Shown: positions 1 to 10,765 of the stretch, in pieces | Numbering within the stretch: the stretch's first letter is position 1 | Layout: each line of letters opens with the position of its first letter | Assembly (NCBI GenBank): GCA_958510825.1 | Contig: OY294048.1 | Coordinates: forward strand, 29,043,026 to 29,107,025 | Direction of reading: 5' to 3' | Origin: Brachypterus glaber | Taxonomy: Eukaryota > Arthropoda > Insecta > Coleoptera > Kateretidae | Length of the DNA stretch: 64,000 nt | Notes under the pieces: model-generated | The model's database searches: none | Told to the model about the DNA's origin: nothing | Seen by the model: the letters and a program-made list of their open reading frames with translations, nothing else | Program-made: the position numbers and the translations under genes

Positions 1-810
1 TTAAGTAAACTCTGCACTTTTATTTTAAGCTTTTTATTTTTTTTTCGCATACCTACTCTGACAGTAGGTCCTTGGCATATATATTTTTGAGTTCCTCGTA
101 TTTTTTTTAATATACCCTAAAATTTTCAAAATCTTACACTTTTTTTTAAGATTTTGAAAAAAAACCTCATTATTTCCTGGACTTATATCTCAAAAATTTT
201 AGCTGCTAAAGTTTTTCTAAGGTCAAATTCGGTTTCTACGCACTCGAATTAGTAAGAAAAATTTACTTTACGATCGGGGAAAAAAAAGTTGAGATTTTAA
301 TTTTGATGAACAAATTAAAAAAGTAATCAAAAACCAAAATATTTTGCAGAAAATCTATACTGTCAAGCTGTCAGCTGTTTTTCTCATTGGATCAAATTTG
401 CATTGGATATAAATCATTTTAAGTTAAGATGTTTATTGGGTTATAATATTATCATTTTTTGAGCTTATAATATTATCGTTTCAAGAAAGTTTAACAACAA
501 ATAAATACCTAAAGATAGATCAGAGTCGAAATAATTAAAAATAAAATTTCTTTAGCAAAATGTATAAAAAAAAATTGTTTATCTTTAAAATTTTTGAAAA
601 ACTCTTGTAATTTTAAAATCCATGGAAAATTATTCGAAATTTAAAATCGTCAAAACATTCTTGAGTATTTTTTATAAAATAATTAATTTTTTTAGAATTT
701 TAATAACTAGCAATTTTATATATTTTTCAGTTCGTAGGAAAAATAGTGTACATAACTTTCAGAAGGTGTCTTTCTTCCACTCACAATATTCGCTCGTTCC
801 GTACACGTGA
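1..810. other. A+T-rich sequence, no gene seen
   Basis: This stretch is very A+T-rich with many homopolymer runs. I see no splice-bounded open frame, RNA gene or clear repeat boundary. The short open frame near 622-810 is composed of lysine, phenylalanine and asparagine codons, as expected by chance in such DNA. Confidence 0.6.
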
Positions 811-1914
811 TGGAGAATTCAAGTCCCGGGATCAGCGAACAACATGAAAATAAAACAAGGCCCCGGGATTTTGGACCCGAAAATGAAAAATTGTACATGT
901 ACATTTTTTATTATTATTTTTTTGGCTTTGATATAACAAACAAAAATGGGCATATATCATATATTTATAATATACAGTGCGGTCCAAAAGTCACCCCCCC
1001 CCCTTTTAACTTTTGAACGAGTTGAGATATCGACTTCAAATTTAGAACTCTTAAATAAGACAACTTAAACTATCTTTTAGCATATATTTGATATTTTCAG
1101 CTTTTAAAATGTGGGCAGGGGGCATGGGGGGACATTTTTTTCAATAGCAAGGGGGGTCGTGTGATACATCATTTTAAAGCTTGTAAAATTCTCTATTTAA
1201 ACTAATATTTTTAAATTTTTTAAAAATATTTTTTAAGGTTTTGATTTTTCAATTTTTTGTGCTAAAACATTCGATTTTTTAAGTTTTTTTTTGTAAATTT
1301 TTATTTATGTCAACTAAAATTAGTTTAAAAGTATAATTAACATTTTTTTATGATGAAGTTAGGCATTTTTAAAAAATTATTTGTTTTTTTTAGAGGAATT
1401 TTGACATTAATATCCATTTTCAACCCCATTTTAAACCAAAAAAAAAAAAAAAATTTGAATTTAAAAATATTGTTATATGGAGAATTTTATAACCTTGAAA
1501 ATGATGTATTTCACGACCCCCCTTTCCATTTAAAAAAATGTGCCCCCATGCTCCCCTGCCCACATTTTAAGAGCTGAAGGTATTAAATATATGCTAAAAG
1601 ATAGTTTAAGTTGTCTTATTAAAAAGTTCCAAATTTGAAGTCGATATCTCAACTGGTTCAAAAGTTAAGAGGGTGACTTTTGGACAGCTCTGTATATATT
1701 TTTTTTAAGGAAATACAAAGTTCTTATAGATATATACCGGTTTTGTACAACTTCACTTAATATTGTCAAATTTATTATTTATATAATAATATATTAATTA
1801 ATACACACTTTTGGTCCCGGTTGTCCCGGAACTGGAGCTTCTGGTCCTGATACCAAAAATATTGCTCGAGTACCGGGAAATCCTGGTCCCGGGATCCCGG
1901 GAGTGTATTCCCTA
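811..1914. mobile_element. Possible hAT-like non-autonomous element, eroded
   Basis: The two ends are related as an inverted repeat rich in CCCGGG. The left end near 811 reads roughly GGAGAATTCAAGTCCCGGGA. The right end near 1914, on the opposite strand, reads TAGGGAATACACTCCCGGGA. A TAGGGA terminus with CCCGGG blocks resembles insect hAT elements. The expected 8-bp target duplication is not visible, so it is either lost or the boundaries are wrong. A younger palindromic MITE (975-1692) lies inside, which explains part of the length. The end similarity is seen directly; the hAT assignment is inference. Confidence 0.4.
975..1692. mobile_element. Palindromic TA-target MITE, copy 1
   Basis: The element begins CAGTGCGGTCCAAAAGTCAC and ends with the inverted partner GTGACTTTTGGACAGCTCTG. 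TA flanks both sides (973-974 and 1693-1694). The terminal ~130 bp fold on each other, including the blocks GAGATATCGACTTCAAATTT and CATATATTTGATA and a GGGGGCATGGGGG tract near each arm. No transposase is encoded. TA target and a CAGTG-type end fit mobilisation by a Tc1/mariner-type transposase, which is inference. Two more copies lie at 18464-18988 and 21735-22433. Confidence 0.85.
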
Positions 1915-2370
1915 GTTATGTAATATGCTATTCCAACTCTCGAAGTGCGTTTTGGTCGATATATCTGGCCTATTACTTATCTTACAAAAAACTAAAATTA
2001 CCTATTCCCGTATTCCCCTAGGTTTTTCTAAATCAGATATACGTCAATAGTAAGCTTTAAAGTGATATCAAGGTCACAGAAAGGGTCGTCTCGAAACTTA
2101 CATCAATTTGTTAGATAATCTATCAGATTAGATTAAAATATCTGTTTCCAATTTGTAATTCTCTTATCGCTTTCCCTTTTTAAAACAAAAAAGTAGACGA
2201 TCCTGTCCGTGGCATTGTAGATGACGTATAAGGCTGATTGAATCGGAAAGTACGAGTGGCGAAACAAGAAAACACAATTTGTAAAGTTAGAAAGATCGTA
2301 GAGTTGAAATGGGATATTCTCTAGAAGTAATAAGAACGTAGGATTTGTATAAATTAATGTTGTAGGCTTA
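1915..2370. other. Unassigned sequence
   Basis: Base composition is slightly less A+T-rich than the flanks. I find no open frame, inverted repeat or match to other parts of the window. Confidence 0.5.
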
Positions 2371-2840
2371 AATAGTATATTAAAGAACTAGTACTTTGTA
2401 GTCGTGCGCTAAAAACGTGTTATGAAACGAGTGCTTTATACAATTTTTTCTATTTTGCTCTAAAATTTAAAAAACTTACATTTAAATTGATGACTGATTT
2501 AGGGATTTTTGTTTTGGGTTGGCATTACAGTTTACACTATGTTTAAAATTCTAAGAACAAATGATATTTTGATATATTTTACAGTCATCTCTTCTTTTCT
2601 CACTGCAATTAACCAGTCCACAATATTAACACGGTAAAAAATAACCCAAACACAAAATTTTGTAAAAAATTAAACTTTAAATCGACATTGACATTTGCAC
2701 ACAAAACGTCAAGAGATAGGCTTTTGTACGTTGCCAACACAACAGAAAAAAAAGAAGAGACCTCTTATGGGCCTATAAGAACACGCAAAATGTGTGTGAT
2801 TATGACCTTATAAGAGTCGCAAAATAGAAAATAGTATATT
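2371..2840 (+). repeat. Dispersed repeat family R1, copy 1
   Basis: This ~470-bp segment is the reverse complement of 20514-21050. Shared blocks include AAACGTGTTATGAAACGAGT near the left, TTGGCATTACAGTTT, CACAAAATTTTGTAAAAA, GACGTCAAGAGATAG-like sequence and a terminal hairpin built on GACCTCTTATGGGCCTATAA. Compared with the other copy, the left palindromic module is collapsed to one arm. The right edge abuts a second palindromic module at 2831. No protein is recognised. Class is unknown; opposite-orientation copies 18 kb apart show it is mobile or was mobilised. Confidence 0.65.
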
Positions 2841-2958
2841 AAAAGACAAGTTCCATAAGACATGCGTTCATGATTGGAAAACGAGCCACGAAGCGGAAGT
2901 ATTCCAATGGACGAGTGCGCCAAATGTCTTATAGAAAGAGTTCTTTATACTATTTTTT
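2831..2958. repeat. AATAGTATA palindromic module
   Basis: The unit starts AAAATAGTATATTAAAAGAC and ends with the inverted form ...GTTCTTTATACTATTTTTT. An inner inverted pair is CATAAGACAT / ATGTCTTATAG. Related modules occur at 2371-2445, 20905-21050 and 31313-31385. All share the AATAGTATA edge and a GCACTCGT/ACGAGTGC core. Confidence 0.55.
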
Positions 2959-3276
2959 CTATTTGTGCGTTTTATTTTGCTTGAAAAGTACTTTTTGTTT
3001 TGAATAATTTCAATATGACTGATTTAGGGAATTTATTGCATTTATATTGGTTGTTAGAAAAGTGGCAAAGACTATTGCCCTTTATCTTTCTTTAGGCATT
3101 TAAATTGCCTAGACAATGTGGAACAAGCTCCAGATTGACTATTGCATCAGGCATTTTGCAGATTGACAAAACTAGTGTAGTAAATTCGCAAATCACCCAA
3201 AGTTGTAGTGGTTTTGCATAATGTCTGGTGAATTGGTCAGTTTGCTAAATACCAGTCATTCGCACATTGCCGGTAA

Positions 3277-3773
3277 GGGTGACTAACATCTCTACTCTTA
3301 ATTTTCCTACTCCATAACTTCCCTACTCCATAACATCCCTACTCTATAACAACCCTACTCCGTAACATCCCTACTCCATAACATCTCTACTCCCCAAAAA
3401 CTCTACTCCACACTACATGCACTCCATTAGCTACTTTATAATAAATGAGTGGTTTGCGGAACAAGGAACTCTCTTCTTATATATTATTTTATATTCTTCC
3501 TAGAAAGTGTTGGTCTATATGTAAAATTCTAGAATAATCGCAAATGTGTTATTTTAATAGTCTGTTTGCCCACCTTCTCATAGCGTGTATTAATAAATAA
3601 GTAATTAATACACTAAATACATATTTGACAATGACAAATATTTTTTTAGTTTTAGTTATGTCAAGTGGCTAATCGAGTCCATATAGAGCGGAGTATATTG
3701 TTGGGGAGTAGAGATGTTATGGAGTAGGGATGTTAAGGAGTAGAGAAATTAAGAGTAGGGATGTTAGTCTGCG
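3277..3773. mobile_element. MITE with 8-bp target duplication carrying a 16-bp tandem repeat
   Basis: The arms are inverted: GACTAACATCTCTACTC on the left and GAGTAGGGATGTTAGTC on the right. The 8-bp word GCCGGTAA lies directly outside both ends (3269-3276 and 3774-3781), as expected for a target-site duplication. Inside the left arm the word TACTCCATAACATCCC is repeated in tandem; the right arm holds fewer inverted copies. No transposase is encoded. An 8-bp duplication suggests a hAT-class enzyme, but the termini are not a textbook hAT end. Confidence 0.75.
3308..3393 (+). repeat. 16-bp tandem repeat, about five copies
   Basis: The monomer is TACTCCATAACATCCC with one or two substitutions per copy. 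The same monomer appears inverted at about 3698-3750, within the opposite arm of the host MITE. Copy number differs between arms, so it changed after the palindrome formed. Confidence 0.9.
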
Positions 3774-4497
3774 GCCGGTAACATCGACATATGAAAAAAC
3801 ATGACTTGATGTTTTTTTGTATTGTATTGTATTTTCATACTTAATACACCGACAGAGAGGTGTATTTTTCATTTATCAGAAGTGAAAATTTCGGATGTAG
3901 GTATCGCAAATATACCTAATCAGCGATTTTTCTCTGCCTGATATTTCGATGAATACGGGCGGAGCTACACGGTCTAGGCCAATCAATTCATCAGAAGAAC
4001 TACTGTAAAGTTGGCTTTCTTTCACGCGTGAATAAAACTCACCGAAATGAGAATAGGCAAATACACCTCCAGGGTGGTGTATTTGCAGGACTATTTTCTG
4101 AAAGAATATTTTAACAATTTTAAATAATTAATTATAATTAAATTGATATAAACTTTCTATCATAATTTTTGGATTAAAAAAGATCTAATTTCGTTAAATT
4201 TTATTAATGCTGAATAAAAATAAGGTAATAAGACATAATAATTACCTTAATTTTACCTTTTAGTTAATATTTTGTTATAATATTACATTATTAAGCTATT
4301 ATGATTTTAAAAAGCTAGAATAGTGGTGTATTCGATTTTTTTGTGGTAGGAAAAGTTCCCGTCGTTGTGGTTATGCTTTGTGTTTTATTAATTGAAACTG
4401 CTATTATGATAGTTGAAAAAATAGTCAGCATTATGCCTACACCACTGTAAAAAAAAACTTATTTTCACATGCGCGCGATTCCAACCCAATAAAATAT
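3774..4497. other. Unassigned A+T-rich sequence
   Basis: No open frame or clear repeat was recognised. Short CACTGTAAAA-like words occur near 4440 and near 5630, but no paired structure is convincing. Confidence 0.4.
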
Positions 4498-5420
4498 TAT
4501 TATTTATTATTATTATTAGATGTTTATAAGAGTTGAGGTTTCCCTATATAAACTCAAAACATTACAATTTAAAAAATAAAATAAAATCAATATTAATTGC
4601 TAATAAAAATATCAAGTCCATTTTTAAAGCTGTTAATGGATGGTGCATTCACAACTTCAACTGGCAGCGAGTTCCAGGTGTAAAATACTCGGTTTGAGAG
4701 GAAGTGCTGACGGCATACAGTTCGATATCGTTCACGCTGAAGCTTTAAGTTGTGTCCCCTAAGGTTTGGATTTTGATTCATCAAAAAAATGTTGCGAAGA
4801 TCCACAGAAAATCCGTTTTGAAGAATTCGAAAAGTATTTATCAGACACCCTCGTTCAAGCCGGTCAAATTGTGTTGGAATGTTGAAAAGACGGCGACGCT
4901 CTTCATATGAAGGACGGTTCCGACCAAAGGGAAGGCGAGTTGCACTACGCTGCACACATTCTAACATATTAATGTCCCTAACTAGGACTGGAGACCATAT
5001 TGCGGAACCAAATTCTAACTGCGGACGGATGTAAGTTTTGTACAGACATGCAGCTGTGGCAACTGAGGGTCTTTGAAAAACTTTTTTAAATAAGAATAAT
5101 TTTCTCTTAGCTTGGTTGCAGATATTATTAATGTGCTCCGACCATGTTAAGTCGTGAGTAACAATAATGCCCAGATCGCTATGTTTTTCGACTTTTTTTA
5201 AAGGTGTACCATTTATTGTATAAATATATTGAGGATTATTTTTACCAACGTGTAGACAAACGCATTTAGATGTATTTAAATCACATTGAATTTGGTTATG
5301 GTTGGTAAGTGGATTTCCAAAAATTTTTGAGTCATCTGCATACATAGACGTTATGCTTGATAAAAGTTTTGGTAAATCTGACGTGTACAGAAGCGTCGCT
5401 TTATGTACGTATCCAGTATT
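4498..5420 (-). pseudogene. Non-LTR retrotransposon reverse transcriptase, C-terminal fragment
   Basis: The minus-strand frame is open from about 5420 to the stop at 4593-4595. In order it reads LLYTSDLPKLL, then the catalytic box MYADDSKIF, then the thumb-type block LGIIVTHDLTWSEHINNICN. The end contains YIRPQLEFGSAIWSP and a tail typical of jockey/CR1-type reverse transcriptases. The finger and palm motifs upstream of YADD are absent, so the copy is 5'-truncated. Between QCDLN and TSKCVCLHVG roughly 13-16 residues usual in the family seem missing without a frameshift. Past the stop there is a ~90-bp 3' UTR and then a TAA-repeat tail at 4498-4523 (read on the minus strand), typical of target-primed insertion. 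It is a dead fragment; family placement is general. Confidence 0.9.
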
Positions 5421-5834
5421 TCATTGGTTGTAATCTCACGCATTCGAAAACAGGGTTATTTTTACAGTGGTTAACCTATATATTTAATATTTGACTCGAA
5501 TTTATAAGTGCGCGTATGACATCAAATCATGAATATTAAATTCGCGATTACTGGTAATTATTAATTTAAGGTTGGTTTACCCAACAATAAACACTAACTA
5601 AGAATTTAATCAAATAAATCTGACATTTCAGTGGTGAACATTACACTGTAAAACTAGAAGTAAAATTAGAGACTAATTAAGTTATAAAAATTTAAACTTA
5701 ATTTTTTACTGTTTAGAAAATATAGAATAGAAAATTTACCTGACTCTTTAAATTTGCCCTTCAAATTTAGAATAAAGACAAAATATCCTAAAATCAAATT
5801 TAGAATTTAAATATTATATTAAGATCGCGGTATG

Positions 5835-5900
5835 AAATTGTCAAAATTTTACAATTTCTTTTAAAATTCAGGTACCGATAGCCGCTAATTAAATTTCAGG
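5835..5900 (+). repeat. Repeat shared in inverse with 63290-63355
   Basis: The segment around AGGTACCGATAGCCG, with flanking TTTTAAAATT and TAATTAAATTTC words, matches the reverse complement of 63290-63355 around CGGCTATCGGTACT. Weaker similarity continues on one side through an AAACAGTA-containing block. It marks another dispersed family, of unknown type. Confidence 0.5.
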
Positions 5901-6300
5901 AAATATTTTTACAGTATAGAGGAAAGTCGCCTAATCTCGGATACCATTTGCAATGTATTCAATATTTAATTGTCGGTATTACTTTTTGATATATATTTAT
6001 TATGAAAACACAACACAACACAAAACACAATTAAAATAAAACAAGCGATTTTTTTGTGCATTTGAAAAAGTGTTCCTAATTTCGAAAATATTTTTTCAAG
6101 AGTACATCTGGATCCCATTGCGCATGTTTCTTGTTATTCCTTGATATTTAAGAAGTAATTTAACCATCAAGTAATTTTTTACGGAATACTGTAGGAGCTA
6201 TAATTTTAGATTACCAATTTCGGCTATCTTAGTATCTTAGGTAATTATTTCTTTTTCAGAACTGTGTATCTTAGTTTGTTGCGTTATTATAGTATTAATA

Positions 6301-6982
6301 ACACTGGTCGACAAATCTAAAGGGGTGGGGTAAGGGGGTAAAATGAGGTTAAAACTTTTTTTTATTTTTTTTTTCAATTTATTTTTCGTTAAAACGAAAA
6401 AAGAGACTTTTTTCGGAAAATAAAAAATATTTTTTTTTAATTTATTTATATATTTTTATTTTTATTTTAATAAACCTAGACCTATAGGAGAAAGTATTAT
6501 CTTGTTGGCAGCAGTTTTTTTCTTAGTGGAACTTGCAGAGATATGTTTAAACCTATTTTTCTCGAAAACTATTGACCTTTGATCAAAAGGTCCAATATAT
6601 TTTTTACGTAAAATTAATCAATAAATAATAATTTTTTATCGAAATTGTAAAATTCTTAAACATAAATTTAGTTGGAGAAATATATTACAAAAACACTTTA
6701 GAACGCACGCCTCTGACATACACACAATTGTATTTTTGGGTAAGTAGGGGAATAAATAACTTATATTACCACTATTAACCGTACTAAATTTTAATGTGAT
6801 AAGTCAAAGCATTTTCTTGTAATTACACAAAATCAATTTTCCTAATTTAAACTTTTTTGCTGATATCAAAAAATTTGAGGGTGATGGAGACAAACGGCCT
6901 TCGGATTTGGATTCAGCAAAATTAGTATAAACCTATTTCTGGAATCTCAGTTAGAGAAATCTTCAGATTTGACGACCAGTGT
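6301..6982. mobile_element. Element with ACACTGGTCG inverted ends
   Basis: The left end reads ACACTGGTCGACAAATCTAA. The right end on the opposite strand reads ACACTGGTCGTCAAATCTGA. If the termini are CACTGG, TAA flanks both sides, giving a possible 3-bp duplication. The interior contains a GGGGTAAGGGGGTAAAA tract and the block ACCTAGACCTATAGGAGAAA, which recurs in inverse orientation at 26825-27060. No transposase is seen. Confidence 0.6.
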
Positions 6983-7497
6983 AATTAATGGTTGGTTATC
7001 CTGAATAACAATTGCCTTTCGGATATCCGAAATTGGGAATCAAATGCACAAAAATGATCTATCCGATATTAGGTAATTTTCTTCTGTTTAGATTAGAAAT
7101 TTGTAATTTTTTTATCTTTTCAAATTGCTTAATTATGACTAGTGGATCAATTTAAACAATATCTCAACTTACCCAAGACAAAAACACAAACTTTTATAAC
7201 GATCATTAAATGTTTATTTTATAAATTTTATAAAATAAACAGCATGCTAATGCAACTGAGCACAAAATTCCATTTGCAATTTAAACGATTTGTGCTCCCA
7301 TTTAACGGGGAGAATTTCTACCTTTATCATATTACAGGACGGATTTAGTTTAACCTTTGACTTCACATAAAAGTAGATTTTTGTTTACCTTTGTAGACAG
7401 TATCTTAAATACACTACTATTCAAAATTAGAAAACCATCCGTAATTAGGCATCTTTCCCTTAGTTAGTCTAGTGTTAATTATTGGGTAAACCAACCT

Positions 7498-7965
7498 TCA
7501 ACTTTTCTTTTTGTTCTTAGTAGTTACAGTAAAGTAAATGGGATATTGCGCGGGTGATCCAATCGTTAAATAAGAACGTGATCTCTGCCATTTATTCCAA
7601 ACACGTGTACACTTCTTCGGCCTCTCTTTTCTATATCGACTTTGGCTAAACGAAATAAGTATAATCACTTTTTAATGAATCTCAAACTGCAAAAGGTTCT
7701 TAAATGGATTCGAACAAATTCATGAATTCAGATAACGTTAGAAAGCAAAATGAGTGCTAATTCTTCCAATTAAGAGCTTGTTACACTTGAAAAATGCACC
7801 GAGGTTGCCAGCGCGAAAAAACAATTGATTGTACCCAAGGTAATGTAAAAACTGAAAAATGTTAGGTTAGCTTGACTTACAAGCAGCTTCTCTCTCAACG
7901 CTAAAATAGCAAAAGAACGCTTCTTCAATTACACAGGCTAAAAATAAAATTGTCTGTGCTGTTAT
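7498..7965. other. Unassigned sequence
   Basis: I see no open frame or RNA signature. A CACGTG E-box-like word occurs near 7601 but has no supporting context. Confidence 0.4.
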
Positions 7966-9172
7966 TTATGCCCACCTATTCTTATGTATTTTGGGATGCT
8001 GAACACTAATCTGCTATAAAAAAGACAACTCATGGGCTTATTTTTTTCTAAACAGAAAAAAAAACATCTAAAATTGTGAAAATCTCACCGGCAATTTCAG
8101 TGTAGCAAAAAAATGAGGCCATGAAGTGCATTTTTTATGACAGATTCGTATTCAGCATCCCAGAAAAATAGGTGGATCTCAAAGCCAACACACATTTTTT
8201 ATTTGTTGTGGGCATTATAAAAAACCCACAACAAAAAATTTGTTGTTGAGACCCACTTCTTCTTATTTATTTTAGGATGCCATAAAAAAGGCAACTCATG
8301 GGCTCATTTTTTTGCTACACTGAAAATACTGTCTAAAATATTAAAAATCTCATATTAATAGTCTGCAATTTCAGTATGGAAAAAAAATGAGCGCATGAAA
8401 GATTCTGTTTAACATCCCAAAATACATTAGACTGCTGGGGTTGAGACCCACCTAATCTTATGTATTTTGGGATGCTGAACACTAATCTGCCATAAAAAAG
8501 GCAACTCAAGGGATTATTACTATACTGAAAAAACTGTATAAATATAAAACTATCAAAAATATTGAAAATCTAATATTATTAGTCTACAATTTTAGTGTAG
8601 CAAAAATTAAGCATACGAAGTGCCTTTTTTATTGCAGATTCCTGTTTAGTATCCCAATTACATAAAAATAGGTGAGTCTCATTTTTTTCTACACTGAAAA
8701 AACTGTCTAAAGTGTTGAAAATGTCACATTAATAGTCTGGAATTTCAGTCTAGCATAAAAAAAATGAGCCCACGAAGTGCCTTTTTTATGACAGATTCGT
8801 GCATCCCAAAGCATCCCAAAGTGCATAAGAATAGCTGAGTCTCAACCCCAGCAAAGGTAACTTTTTTTTTTATTTGGGCATTATAAAAACCCACCAAAAA
8901 AGTTGTCTGTACAGGGATTGAGACACACTTATTCTTATATATTTTGGGATTCGGAACACGAATCTGCCCCAAAAAAAAAGGTAACTCATGAGCTTGTTTT
9001 TTTGTTGATGCACTGAAAAAACAGACTAAAATGGTGAAAATCTTATTTGCAATTTCATGAGTTCATTCTAGCATCAAAATGAGCCCATGAAGTGCCTTTT
9101 TTATGACAGATTCGTGTTCAGCATCCCAAAATACCTAAGAATAGGTAAAGTCTCAACACCAGCACAAACTTT
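7966..9172. repeat. Tandem array of palindromic units
   Basis: About five units follow one another, starting near 7968, 8246, 8446, 8665 and 8925. Each has a left arm (CTTATGTATTTTGGGATGCT ... CAACTCATGGGCTCATTTTT) and a right arm that is its inverse (AAAATGAGCCCATGAAGTGC ... AGCATCCCAAAATACATAAG). The short centre holds AAACTGTCTAAAAT and AATAGTCTGCAATTTCAGT. Some linkers between units are themselves inverted, such as GGGCATTATAAAAAACCCAC. One unit (about 8665-8850) has lost most of its left arm. No protein is encoded: a 75-residue minus frame at 8745-8972 merely crosses two arms. Confidence 0.8.
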
Positions 9173-9606
9173 TTGTGGGTCTGTGTTATTTGAGATTATG
9201 TTAGTTTTTACAATATTTTATTTAACTTACAATGTTAATTAATTAATTTATTTGTTTGTTTAGGGCAAATCTGCCAAAAGCTTTTTCGACCACTTAGAAT
9301 ATACTTAAAAAGATAAAATTTGGTAAATATGCTTAACTCGGCTGGTAATACGATTTTTTTATAAAACTTTGCTTTACTTATTTATTTATTCATTTTATAT
9401 CATACACGGCAAGGTATGGAGAGCCCCTAATAAGCCTAAGCTTGTGCTAGAGACTCTCCATTTATTTTGAGAAAAAAAAATAACAGTAAATATAACCATA
9501 CAGTAAATTTTGGAAAACGTCAAAGTATTATTCTTCAGTTTCTCTCCACCTTTAACATCTTCCTCCATTGCCGTTCTATAAATACAACTTCACTGAATAT
9601 CTAAAG
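9173..9606. other. Unassigned sequence
   Basis: The stretch is A+T-rich with TTAATTAATTAATTTA-like runs and a GGAGAGCCCCTAATAAGC / GAGACTCTCC short inverted pair near 9419-9459. No gene is recognised. Confidence 0.4.
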
Positions 9607-9614
9607 GTATTTAT

Positions 9615-10353
9615 TAGGGTGGGTCAAAAAAACTCACTATATATTTTTTACTTTATACTCTGAAAAATCGGTTGCTAGACACCTCCAGAAAATTCTCACC
9701 AAATATGAGCTCTTAATTTTGATAAAAAGGTTCTCCGCTTTACAATTTTCCATTTTTTCCTCAGTATTAGAAACAAAAATTCATATCTCTTTGACAACTG
9801 TTCGTTAAAAAGCATCTCATATTCTTGTAGAAAATCGAACGCTCTACAAAAAAGTCTCTTACAATGTTTTCGTAAACCTCACCGTTTAATAGATATTAAA
9901 GGTTAAAGTTTGATTATTTTAAGAGACATTTCTGTTTTGCTTATGAATTTTATAACTCGCTTACAAAATTTTTTTATGAATTGCGCAATTCATAGTTTTG
10001 TAGAAAATTAACTGCTCTACAAAAATGTTTTCCTATGATTTGTTGATTATATTAAGCGTTTAAAAGATATTCATCGTCAAACTTCAATGCATACTAATTT
10101 TAATAGTTTTTGATGAATATTTAGAAAAATTTTAATTTAAGTTATGAGTTTCACGAAAATGTATACAAATTTGAGGAGAGATACTTTTTAACGAACAGCT
10201 GTCAAAGAGGAAAAAATGGAAAATTGTAAAGCGGAGAATCTTTTTATCAAAATTAAGAGCTCATATTTGGTGAGAATTTTCTAGAGGTGTCTAGCAACCG
10301 AATTTTTAGAGTATAAATTAAAAAGAAAATAGTCGGTTTTTTGACCCACCCTA
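9615..10353. mobile_element. hAT-like MITE with perfect 8-bp duplication
   Basis: The element begins TAGGGTGGGTCAAAAAA and ends TTTTTTGACCCACCCTA. GTATTTAT is present directly outside both ends (9607-9614 and 10354-10361). Arms of more than 150 bp are inverted, sharing CGGTTGCTAGACACCTC-like sequence, GAGAATTTTCTGGAGGTG-like sequence and TTGTAAAGCGGAGAA. The 8-bp duplication and TAGGG terminus fit the hAT superfamily. No transposase is encoded, so it depends on an enzyme made elsewhere. The intact duplication suggests a comparatively recent insertion. Confidence 0.88.
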
Positions 10354-10358
10354 GTATT

Positions 10359-10361
<3 letters not shown>

Positions 10362-10418
<57 letters not shown>
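10362..10418. repeat. (TA)n microsatellite
   Basis: A near-pure TA tract starts directly after the right target duplication of the preceding hAT-like MITE. Confidence 0.95.
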
Positions 10419-10420
<2 letters not shown>

Positions 10421-10424
10421 TGTC

Positions 10425-10765
10425 ATATACACGCCCAAATCGTATAATTGACGTCAATCAGACACCCAAATTTACGTTGTGACGCCCGACTTTGGGCGTC
10501 AGTCCGTTTAATGCGCGCAATCGACTTCTCTGGATGGTTAGAGTGTAGTACAGGTCCTAACAAAAAATATTTTTTGGCGTCACTTTGATAGGTGTTTATC
10601 TAGCTAGATACAAAAGGGGTTCATTCAAGTGGCCACCAGGTGGCGCTGTTGCAGCAAATGTATAATACACTTTACATAATACACGTTAAACTCACACCCA
10701 GTGTATCTACACCGTTGTGACGCCCAAAATGTATAATACACGTCAAAGAGACTCCCAAAAACTGG
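10425..10765 (+). repeat. Diverged direct repeats around GTATAATACACGT
   Basis: Three related blocks occur near 10430, 10660 and 10727. They share GTATAAT(A/T)(C/G)ACGT, then ACACCCA-type sequence, then CGTTGTGACGCCC in two of them. A short GACGCCC / GGGCGTC inverted pair lies at 10481-10501. The intervening ~150 bp is GC-richer than the surroundings. No coding sense is evident; the element class is unknown. Confidence 0.5.

Larger units (their letters stand above)
5572..7497. mobile_element. Old fold-back element with AAGGTTGGTTTACCCA ends
   Basis: The left end AAGGTTGGTTTACCCAACAA and the right end, read on the other strand, AAGGTTGGTTTACCCAATAA are near-identical. They are followed by matching AACACTAACTAAG / AACACTAGACTAACTAAG blocks. 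Further in, GCCTAATCTCGGATA pairs with the inverse of TATCCGATATTAGGT, and TTTTTGTGCATTTGA with TCAAATGCACAAAAA. Arms are therefore inverted over several hundred bases but eroded. A second element (6301-6982) sits at the centre. No coding capacity is seen. Transposon class is unknown. Confidence 0.55.

Noticed and set aside
622..1577. Several short open frames (62-75 residues)
   Set aside because: They consist of A+T-rich codons or run through the palindromic MITE at 975-1692; no motif or conserved start.
8745..8972. 75-residue minus-strand frame
   Set aside because: It spans two arms of the palindromic array at 7966-9172 and is not kept in the other units.
7966..9172. CRISPR-like array
   Set aside because: Units are long palindromes without short uniform repeats and unique spacers; the genome is animal-like.
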